Shown piece after piece: positions 26,501 to 38,500 of a stretch of DNA of 64,000 bases (position 1 is the first letter of the stretch; each line of letters begins with the position of its first letter). Source of the stretch: Lutraria lutraria. Taxonomy: Eukaryota > Mollusca > Bivalvia > Venerida > Mactridae. Below the pieces are notes generated by a model that worked only from the letters and a program-made list of their open reading frames with translations, was not told where the DNA came from and searched no databases. The translations under genes were made by a program, and so were the position numbers. The stretch spans positions 34,076,756 through 34,140,755 of the forward strand of contig OZ026834.1 in the NCBI GenBank assembly GCA_964023205.1, in the 5' to 3' direction.

Positions 26501-29500
26501 TTATCTGGCCCGATACATTGACTATATATAACCTGTACAATTGATGCTCTTCAATAAAAGTTACAAATGTTCATACTCTTCAATAGAAGTTACAAATGTC
26601 AATGTTCTTCAACAGAAGTTACAAATGTCAATGCCCTTCAATAGAAGTTACAAATATCAATGATTACCAGCATATACTACAAAATGAAACTGTCACCACA
26701 GAAAACTTTGGATATTTTATACCCCAAGATGAAGACCAAAGAAAAGAAGTGTATGAAGAAACAGTGGACACAGAAGATGACATAGAGGAGGTCACAAGGT
26801 GCATTATACAAGTCATACCACTTACATTAACCTCTTATACATGTGATATGCTATATATTAAAACATAAATATAAAACACACACTACATGTACTTATAAAC
26901 TAATATGGCAAGTAAAACAGAAAAGGTTTTTGTACTACTGTAACCAATAGGCACCTGGCAACCACACACACACAAGCGGATATCATGTTTCAGTTGATAG
27001 TTATTTTAAACTAATTTACAAGTTTTCTTGAATAAAAGATATGGATGTTGATACTACATTAATATATCTTAGAGGGAATGTTTGATAAATTAATTTACTG
27101 TTTGTTTGAGTTTTATGCTCCTTTTCAACAGTCAAAGTCATATGAGGTGGACAGTTCACCTTATCATCATTCCTGGGAAGAATCAGTACTAGACTCCTAT
27201 CCTCCATAAGCAACTGCCAACTTTCTCACAAGGTCGGTAGTGGGGCTTGAACCCACGTCCCACCATCAGTGAGAGGTTACAGTGATTTGAAGTCGGCGAC
27301 CTTAACCACTCGACCATGGAGGCTGGTCAATTAATTTACTAATGAACACAAAATCTATATCATATCTAAATTGATAACATAAATAATTAAAAATCCCTTT
27401 TGCATAAAAAAGTAATACTGTATACATTGATATTTCCGTGTGTTAAAAATTTAGTGAATTTGAAATTCTGGACATTATCATTTACCGATGTTATGGTAAG
27501 ATTCTACCCGCAATCGGTGGATATCTACGCAAGGTGAAATATAAGCGAATTTTTCCATACGCGAAATTTGCTAACATTTCCACTTCGCTAATTTAACCAC
27601 TTATACAGTACTTTCTCCCATATTACTGAAAATCATCAATGATCATATTGATATGAGACATTTATGCTTAAGATTTTCATACTTAAGGCCAAGAAAGTGT
27701 ACATATTCAAAGCACACTGATATACTAGTAAAACTGCTTGCAAGAACTTAAATATTCATACAGTGTATCATAGCTACATGTTTTCACTATGGAAAGTGCC
27801 ATTTGTTTACCTGTCTGGATTCTCGACCTCAATTAATGAAGTCGTGGCTGTACTTTTCCTTATGCTAAATAAATATATACAGTGTTTGTTATTTAGTGTA
27901 TCATCAAATTGGAAAACCAAAGTCTTGTCTCACAGTGCTTCACTTTATATGCATTAAAAAAGATGCATTACTTAATTATGATCAAAATCAGACTGAATTA
28001 TTGACGTTTTAGTTACTATGTTATGCAAGTGCCTAAAATAGATGATCATAATTATTGACATTTTAATATACTATTTTTTATCTTACCCAGCAGATTTCGC
28101 TGATGACTGAGATACAGAATTGGACTGTTCATGTATAGGGTTCATCTCTTCCTTGATCTTTGTATGCTTCTTCAACTGTCGTCTTCTCATTTTTGTTTTT
28201 GAAGTACGTCCAGAGCTTCTACTTGAGGCTCGACTCTCTCCTCTCTCTGTCGTCTCTGAATGTCCATCTTCTTTGTCTGAAACAGATATACCAAACAGTT
28301 TTACTTATACACTTCTTTACCCTTACTTTGTTGGAACCTAAACTGCAAACCTTTTACTAACAGGATTGAGCCAAGCCAGCCCATACACCCATATAGTTTG
28401 ACTAAGTTCTTTATTCTTGGGTGACTAACTTCTAAGTTTTCATTGTTACATCCCTTAAATTGATAATGGACTGTTTCAAAATGGAAGTAGGACAAGTCCA
28501 TTTAAGAAATTCAGTAGGTTAAGGTTTATGAGAATGTGTCCTCATGTTTTAGTAATGCTTATTATCAATCAATCTCAGAACAGAAAACTTTTAATATCTC
28601 CATCCATTATAATTATGTTTATAAAGTGCTCTTAAAGAGCTTTACATTTTTTTTATCGTCAACATCTTAGCATGGGGCATTTATAGGCAAAAACTATAAA
28701 TATCAACAGCATTTAATAGTAACAGCAAAATAAATAAAATATACTGTCGCCATGGTAACCAAAATTACCTGGATTTCCAAATCCTCCATTTTTGCTCATG
28801 AAGTCAAATAAAGCTGACAAAATATGACACAAGCATGACACAAGATTCATATCTGGTGCCGGAACACACTGAAACTTTTCATGTTTGTGGAAGAATGCCA
28901 GCCCTTTATCAATACTATAGTTAAACAGAGCCTGCAGATGGCGCTTTCCACTGTCCGGCATTTCTCTTGGGAGCCTCTGTAGCCAGGTTTTTACGTACGG
29001 TTTCCAACCTAAGTCAACTGGATCCTAAAGAGGAATCAAATAAATTGTTGCCAATAATTAATCGAAGGCACAAAAATATACTTAAATACAGTAAAACCTT
29101 AATTATCTGAACTTGGATTATCCGAAAACCTGGTGTTATCCGAAATGAATTTTTAGTCCCGATTTCCCCTATATATTTCGATGTAGAATAACTAGATTAT
29201 CCGAATCGCATAATCCAAAACCATGGATTATCTGAAATAATATTTGGTCCCGTCAATTTCGGTAATCGAGGTTTTACTGTAGTACGTAAAAAGAATACAA
29301 AAAATAATTCAAAGACAATTCTACATTTTAAAGTACTTTTTAAACTTTAGAGAAATATAGTAAAACCAGGATATTAGGACCACATTAGGGGACAGAAGAT
29401 GACCTTAGTATTAAGATAGTCTTTTTCATCAAGTTGAAATATAGAGAAAATTTTTGGGGAAAAAAATACAGTCAGAAAATTAGTGGCCACTAGGTGTAGT

Positions 29501-32500
29501 TTCACTGTATACTAGTTTATTAATATGCAAATAATTTTTTATTAGACTTATTCTAGGTGCTATACTTTTGGATATACTTGATTAGATTATAATGGAACTG
29601 ATAAACAGGAGGGGAAAAATAAACAATATTTAAATGTAGGAACAGTGCCACCAATAGACAGACAAGCCGTGAAGAAAGGCCACTCTTGGGAAAGACAAAA
29701 TGTGCTTTTACAGATATGTGGCCTTCATGTGGAGGTCATATTGTTTTGTAAAATTAAAAAAAGTTTTTTTTAAAGAATGGCCTTTATTCACAGGCTAGCC
29801 TTTAGATTTGGAGGTGGTCGCTTACACAGGTTTGACAGTAAATAGAACAAGCATTGGAATTCTATCAGACTTCAGTGGTTGTCACTCAAAACTTACCATA
29901 TACACCATAGCACATCTACTAATGGTAGCGGGGCTAGCTTGTGACAAGTTGTCCACTTCAAATATAAGCCTCATTCCTGGAGCTAAACTGATTCTTTCTC
30001 CGCTAGCCAGACACAGAACCTTGGAATCATCAAGTACTGTATTCAGATTCTCCACCCAGAGTGTATCGACAGGACCATCAAGTACCAACCATCTCCAATC
30101 AGTGAGTACACCTCCGCTGTGATCCTTATCTACATTACCATCAGCGTCTGTCGGTACATCACTTGTGACACCAGTATTTGGCTGTACAGAACAAATGGAA
30201 TATTTAAGATTGGTAAACTATTACAAAGAAAGTAAACAAAGTTAATTTTTCCATCAAGTTATCAAAGTACAGTAATACCCCTGAAAATCGGACCCCTTCT
30301 AGACTAGGCCAAAGATTCTGGTTTTTAAAGAACTATTGATAAATTCATGAAAAAAAAGGACTTTAGATAGTAGTCAGATTTTTAGAGAATTCCCATTTTC
30401 ATAGAGTCAGATATTCAGGGGTTTAACTGTGCTAAGTGTTCTATTGCAGTGAGAATTGCAAACTCCAAACCTTATTTACCCAGTAAAATTACTTGAAAAT
30501 TTACATAAAAAAATACATGTATTTTAACTATCCCATCATGAACATATAATTGCAATGAATAGTTGTGGCATATCAACTTGTTTAAAACAATAAATAATGT
30601 GACATTACAAATGTCTGACAATGATTAGGTCCTTAATATGTTCATAACAATTGTGATAATAAATGTCTGGAAATTTGTCTAATCAATCCAATATCCAATA
30701 ATTAATACTCTACTAAAATGTATAAGCTTGAAAAGTCTGAAAATTCCAAAAAATTGGGGTCAACAATATACCGGTAGCAAGCATATGGCACAGCCGTCAT
30801 TTAGGTCAGTCTGAGAGGAACATCACAAATATCACAAATTATCCCAGCTTATAAATCCTGTAAACAATGTACAATTCACTACAGTGTGTATATTTGGTTT
30901 ATAATAAAAAAGGAGATCAATCTGTATCTGTTTTTTTTCTATACCAAATTGAGGTATACTCATATACTCAAAGTGTGTAAAAGACTAAATGACAAGAAAA
31001 ATCAAATTTGAAATACTTTCGAACATCTCGAATCTGAGCGTGTGTGGTATGCATAAAATGTTCACATCAGAGGGGTTTTGGGATAAAAATCTCGGCAACT
31101 CTGCATCTTTAATGTGTCAATTTGACCTGTTTATAGAGATTTGACTGTTTTATCAATCAAGGTACCCTAACAATCCTAGTGTACAATGTAACATTCACCA
31201 GTGTATTTTATTTACTTTTTAGAAGTTGTATTCAGTAGATAATAAAACAAGAAGGCACATAAATATTTTGATAAAAAAGTAAAATTGCCCAATAAGTAAA
31301 CTGTACAGTATTTATCTAAACCACAAGCATATAAAAATCTTAAACTGATATCTGATAAACTATGCTAATAAATATAATAATAAATAAACTAATATTTATA
31401 CAGGTACTTAAAGTGCATGCACACATCGAGGGTTCAACGCAATAGTGTCGTAACTCATATTGAAATAAGAACAAGTTACGACAGTATTGCGCTTAGCCCT
31501 CGACATGTAAAATATTGAACTCATCCATGCCAACTAACTAGTATATTTTCAAAGCAATTAGGTCCATTATTTACAAATCAAGGGACCTTAAACATCCGTC
31601 TAATCAATGACTAAGTAACTTTATCAGAAATTCCATTAAGATATAAATATAATATTGTGTCTGCTACTAAAAAATATGTATGACATATAGTGTCAACAAG
31701 TAAAATAACAACAAGAGGTGTTTGTGAAACATGGAAGACCCCTAAAGGCCAACTGGATACTAGTAGTTTGACCTTTGACCTATTGAACATAAAACCAATA
31801 GGGGTTAATAACATGTGATGACCAACCTCCAAATCAAGTCTGAGGAGCATAAACCTAATCTAGTTTTTGGTCAGAAAAAGTTTTTGTGTTGAAGGTCACT
31901 GTGACCTTGGCCTTTGATGAACTGACCTCAATATCCTTCCAACCAAGCCTAAGGATCTTAGGCCCATCCATTGTCTTATTATTGGTCGGACAAGGTTTAT
32001 ACGCTGGAGGTCTCTATAACTGTGACCTTGACCTTTGACATACTGACCTCAAAATCTAATGGGGTCATCTACATGTGATGACCAACCTCCCGACCAAGTC
32101 TGAGGAACTTAAGCCTAATTGTTCTCCAGTTAATGGCTAGACAAGGTTTGGTTACAGACAGACCGACGAACATGAGCAAAGCAATATAACACCACTTCTT
32201 CAAAGGGGGTAAAATTACGCCCTCCTCCAGATTTCAGACGAGGGTCACTCAAAATTTCTGATGCAGAACAACTGATTCTATAGACTACAAGCATATAAAG
32301 AAAGATAATCCTTCACCGAAAGTGTAAAAATCTTATAAAAATATCCACTGTCGAAAATACAATCCTTCAAATAGTGAATATACTCACATTAAGAATTCTA
32401 ACAAACTTTTTCAATGGTTTCTTGTTGAAAAAAAATCAAATTTAACATTATAAATAATCATATGATCATTCTTTGAGAGTTTATAATGATGTTAAAATTA

Positions 32501-35500
32501 CATGATTATGTTACTAGCAAGGATTATAAACAAATACACACATACACAATTAAGTACAGTGCAACCTCTTCAAAGCAACACCCTTTTGGAGTAGCAAAAT
32601 TATGTTGTTATAGAGAGGCTGTTGCTCCAGAGAGGTTAAATTAATTAATAGCTTAAAAAAATGATGCTGTTGTTGAAGGGAGGTTGTTGCTCAAGACAGG
32701 ACCACTCTGGGGAGGTTGCACTGTACAAACAAAATTAACAAATAAGAAGAAAATGTACATCTGGGTTATTATATGCAGAATAGTTAATATTAAACTTTAA
32801 TTAGTGAAAAGGTTAAAGTGTGCATGATTTGCCTTTCATTAAAATTTTATGAAGATGTTAAATTATTAATTATTTTAATGATTCTGTTTAAAAATGATGA
32901 GTCACTCCATAACAAAGAATATGAGGGGGGGGGGGATTATAACTTTTATGATGCTACCCAAAAATATGTTAAAAATACATGTAATGCTGATATGTGAGTT
33001 TGGATGATAAAATTAACAACCAATCTGATGACTCTGTTAAAAAATGATGAGTCATTCCATAACAGAACATATGAGTGGGTGGGGTAATTATTATGATGCT
33101 ACCCAAGAATATATTAGAAATTAATGTTATTAATTGTGATTAGAGTAATAAAATATAAGACATACTCTGGTAAATTCTGTGTTACTAGATCCACTGGTAC
33201 TAGGTCTACCTTCTGGGTTGTGATCCATTTTCGTTAATTCCTTCGTAAATTTACGCACACACATAGCAATAAGCCCGTCTGACCAATCATATGTATTAGG
33301 ATCTGTTTCTCCATATAGTTCCCCTAGTTTTACACATTTAGGGTTCACAGTGAATACATCACAATGACCCTTTTTGGCCCTATTGTGCTGCAAAGCAGAA
33401 GATAACAATGTTAACAATTGTTCAATACAGTTGACACTAGTTGTAAAAACTCTTCAGACAAATAGTGTTGAATATTTTCTTGAGAATTTATCACATTTAA
33501 TCATGTTGAATTAAAGGCCATTGAAAATTAGCATTGCTTGGCCATTCTTAAACCAATCTTGGTTTGTAGTCATGCGACAGACTCATTAAAAATCCACTGA
33601 CCCAAAAATTTTCCTAGCAATTCTGAAAGAAATTGGAAAAGATTTGGAAAAATGCAGTATATTCAATAAGAAATTAATCATTCAAAGGCCAGACAAAGCA
33701 AAAATGTAGTCTAAGATTGAATAGTTGACATTAAACATTTTCCCTGAAACTTTAACAAATATTTCTGAACATTTTAACCTTCCTGGTCACAGTCTTGAAG
33801 AGCTTTCTTGTATAGACAAAATGCACAATAATTGGCAAAGGCTTTCAAAAAAAACTAAATGGATGCATATTATTGGTACTACTAGTCCAAATGGAATGAA
33901 TTCAAAAATACTATTTTAATTCTTTTGGTGCTTTGTTGACATCCAATAGTGTGTCTTAGTATTTCATACTTAATATATACTAATAGTTACGGTAATACTG
34001 GTCTCTCAATATGTCCTTCTTCAGAAAGTCAACCAAACCAGATACTTACAACATAAGAAACACCTTTCTTTCCATCTTCTTTATCTTCCTGAGGAGATAT
34101 TGTTGGCAGTAATACAAGTGCTTTCTGTAGTATAGATCGGACAGCAGTTTTACCACCCCCTGTGGGACCCACCAACATTACACCGTGACGTACAAGGATC
34201 TGATTATAAAACTGTTTCACTTTATCAATCTGATGAGGCCATACTTGTAAACCTTGATCTCTGGTTGACATTGATATAGCTTTCTGTAAAAAATGTGAAC
34301 ATGGTTGAAGACATTTTAGCAAAAAAGAATTTCCACAGTTCATTTACAATCAAGAACAACAACTATTTATTCAAGATTCAGGCGACCAGCCCATATCATG
34401 ATAGAAAGATACAATCATTAAGTTCCAACAATGTGCATATATAGGTAATATATTTGCGACAAAGTATGGCATTATCACTTAAATATCATATTTTTGTGAC
34501 ATGAAGCATATTATATATAAGATGCTACATTTTTTTATGGTATTTTCATTTCTCATTATAAACAAAATGTGTAACTTAATGTTAGATGCATTTATATAAA
34601 GTTTCTTAGGAATGTATCAAGTACGAATATCAGTATAAACTGGACATATTAACAGAAAATGAAATTCATCCTCTATACAAATCAAAGAACATATTCTATG
34701 GGTTATTTTGAATTCTGGTTACATAATTGACAGGATATAATTTTAAGTTTCAAAGGGTCAATACTAAGACTATTTTGATAGAATCTGGCAGGCTAAAACA
34801 CAAACAAAGCTCTAACAGTAAAATAAAATTTAAAAGTTAGAAAATTTGTCCTCTACAGAATTAGTTAAATGGATCAGCTGAATCAAAAGGTAAGAACAAT
34901 AAAAAATTGATACAATTCATGTACCTCAAGTATTCCATGGTCAGGCTCTGGGGGTGTGATACCAGGGAATAAATCAGCCAGAATATTCTCAAACAATGGT
35001 ACATCTTCAGCCAGAAACTTAGGTAAATTAGCATCTCTTAATGAATGTATGAGAATATATGCTTCCTCTTTCTCTGTAATCTTCTTATTAACCAAATCAG
35101 CCCTGTAAACACGAATTTGAATATCAAAAACAGTAAATGCATTATATTCTATCATTGGCTCAAAAAATACCTGCTTTCACTGGCGTCTAATGTTGCACCT
35201 ACAATCAGGTTCAGTTTGCAACTTTCAAGCTTTTGACAGAGGAGGAAGACACCAGGCATTCTCCTGGGTTGAACCACCGACCTTTTGTAAGTTAAACAGA
35301 CAGCTTCCCCACATGTTAATTTGGTCCTAGTTGGGATTCAAACACACAGTGGTAAGGGGCAAGTGATTACTAGTCAGAGCTGATAGCAACCCAACCATAG
35401 AGGTGCAAACACCTACTTTCAGTGGAACTTTTTAAACCAACAGTCAAAGACAAGATGTGACAGAAAAACCAATGTAACACTTGAGTGAAAAGAGTTCTGT

Positions 35501-38500
35501 AAAAGTAATGGTATGAGTATTGAAATTTCAGTAAAAGTAATGGTTTCAGTGCAGAATTTTCGGTAAGAGAAATGGTTTCAGTGCAGAAATTTCGGTAAAA
35601 GTAATGGTTTCAGTGCAGAAATTTCGGTAAAAGCTTTGGTTTCAGTGCAGAAATTTTGGAAAAAGTAATGGTTTCAGTGCAAAAATTTCGGTAAAAGAAA
35701 TGGTTTCAGTGCAGAAATTTCGGTAAAAGAAATGGTTTCAGTGCAGAAATTTCGGTAAAAGAAATGGTTTCAGTGCAGAAATTTCGGAAAAAGTAATGGT
35801 TTCAGTGCAGAAATTTCGGTAAAAGAAATGGTTTCAGTGCAGAAATTTCGGAAAAAGAAATGGTTTCAGTGCAGATATTTCAGTTACATAATGGTTTGAG
35901 TGTTGAAATTTCAGTAAAAGTAATGGTTTCAGTGCAGAAATTTCGGAAAAAGAAATGCTTTCAGTGCAGATATTTCAGTTACATAATGGTTTGGTGTTGA
36001 AATTTCAGTAAAAGTTATGGTTTCAGTGCAGAAATTTCGGAAAAAGAAATGGTTTCAGTGCAGATATTTCAGTTACATGATGGTTTGAGTGTTGAAAGTT
36101 CAGTAAAAGTAATGGTTTAACTGAGTACCAAGATTTCAATAAAAGTAATGGTTTAACTGAGTGCCAAGATTTCAGTAAAAGTAATGGTCCAGTCCCAGGT
36201 TTAATGAACATCCTTAAGTTACTAATGGGAAAAATGTTCAATAGTATCCTCTATAATAACATTACTTTTAGTTATTTAACACAAATCAGTTCTTACTTTT
36301 GCTGAGCATGAAGTCGTCCATGACCAGCCATAACAAGTACAGACTTGATGGCCCTCATTCCAAAGTCATAATGATCTTGTTGTGAAAGTTGTCGACTAGC
36401 TAACTGATATAAGCTGACAATCTTTCCAGACAAAGATTTAGCATCCTGAAAGCCCTCTGAGAACAACATGATCTCGGCGATCTGCGAATAATTTGGTACC
36501 ATCATGGCAACCGGTCGGAATAAGGATTTCAAATTGTCGGGTAGTTCCACTCTTCCTGCATATCTGTTTTAATTTGAAACATTAAACAATAACGGAATTG
36601 ATAAATATATAGATGGAAAAATAATGTACATTTTCAAATAAATCAATTTACTAATACTTAAACTGAAGAAAAAGTACAGTACAACCTCTCCAGAGCGGCC
36701 CTCTATTGAGCAACTACCGCCCACCAACAACAGCATGATTTTTTCCCACTGTACTATTTAACTATTAATTTAACCTCTCTAGAGAAACCACCTCTCAACA
36801 GCAACATAATTTAGCTACTCCCTAAGGGTGTTGCTCTGGAGAGGTTGCAGAGTACACAAAAAAGAAGATAATTTTTAATTTTTCATAAAACTAAGGATAA
36901 TCTGATTTGTTTGATTTTGAATCAATGTGTTGATTGATGCCAAATGAATTGAGACACTAAACTTTTCTCAAATTAAGCAAAAACAACATAACAGGTACAG
37001 TCAAACCTGTGTTAGCGGCCATCTTCAAATGAAGGCCAGTCTGTGAATGAAGGCCATTCTTTTAAAAACCATCATTGTTTATTTAAAACAAAATGCCTCT
37101 GAATAAAGGCCACCTGTCAATAAATGCCACATTATATCTTCCTTAAAAGTAACCTTTGTCAATGTCATTTTGATTTGACTGTGTACAATCACACAGATAC
37201 TTATATAGGTGTGCAGGCACATGAAGCATAAAATTCAACATATTTTAAAAAATCTGAAAACTTCAATACATACGTTGGATTCATTGTGATGAAGTAACCA
37301 CATGTATGGTTCAGTTTAATCTCTTTGCCTTCAAACACAAATCTTAGAGCTCCTGCATCTTTAGCCGTCTTGATGGTCAGAATCTGTTGAGCAACCACGG
37401 ACAAAACTTCTAAGTCAATTCTATTGAATTCATCAAAGCAGCACCAACTACCAGACTGGGACAAACCCGAAAAGAATTTACCCATCATCTTGTAGTCTAG
37501 ACCCTCGGAACAGTTGAACACAACACATTGTTTACCCATTGCCTAGAAAATAAACCAACATAAAATATTTGAAAAAGTAACACCAAAGTTGCCGGCACAT
37601 CTTATCATAAAGAATGATATGCTGTATTTCTTTTCATAAGCAATAGTTTACAACATTATCAAGGGGCTAGGCCAGCGTTATGCACTTATGCATGGGCGTA
37701 ACATTAATTTGAAAAGTGAAAATATGATATGGCCAAACATGACATCTAAGTAGAAATTTAAGATCTACTCAGTGTCAATCTACAAGATCAGATCAATTTA
37801 CAAGGCAACAATCACTAATCTAGATCTGAGTTCTGTTTAATTAGATCAGTTCCATTGCATCCTTCTAAATTTGAAACCAATAAACCCTGCACCCTCCCGC
37901 ATAACGTTCATTCAAAGCTGGCTATGCCCCTGATTATCGTAGATGATCAATAATATAAAATACATTCTAATCATGAACAATTAATACCTCATTCTTATCA
38001 CAACCAAAAGTTTTCGAAATTATCATTATAAGCTTGAATTGTAGTTATCGATCATTTTATCTCATTTTAATCTTATCATAAACATTATGCTATCATTTTA
38101 TCACATACAATATTAATTTACCACCTGATTACCTTCACATAAGTGCCAGAACAGAACATCAGTATTCCATTCCACAGCAACAGATATATAATTATTTCTT
38201 ACAATTAAGGCAATCTTGATGTCTCTAGTTCAGATCTATGGTTTGTAATAACTTTTAAGAAAACTCACCTTTGCCAGATCTTTGACAGTCTCAGTTTTGC
38301 CTGTACCAGCAGGTCCAGCGGGGGAACCACCAAGATGTAGATGCAGGGCACCAGTAAGTGTGAGGTAGCATCTATCAGTGAGTGGTGTGATCACAAGACG
38401 AGAGGAACATCCAAGGTACTCATATCCATACAGAAACGATGCATTACTCTGGTACACCTGACAGTTATTGGTTGTCTCGTCCCATTCGTATCTTAGTTGT

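Larger units (their letters stand above)
26006..28086 (-). other. Dynein intron 33 (2.1 kb)
   Basis: Holds the 29-bp tandem repeat, an AC-rich tract near 26967, a SINE (27128-27327) and a TACTGT-ended element (27416-27611). A plus-strand frame at 26660-26810 ([20 protein letters not shown]) looks protein-like but has no neighbours, so it is not called a gene. Confidence 0.5.
30182..33165 (-). other. Dynein intron 30 (3.0 kb), repeat-rich
   Basis: Between exons 30 and 31 of AAA2. Contains a CAGTAATACCCC-type element (about 30273-30432), a CGAGGG hairpin (31427-31502), a TTGACCTTTGAC repeat (31710-32208), a CAGTGCAACC MITE (32557-32723) and a direct duplication at 32881-33120. No exon recognised; the phase 0 junction is preserved. 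Confidence 0.65.
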
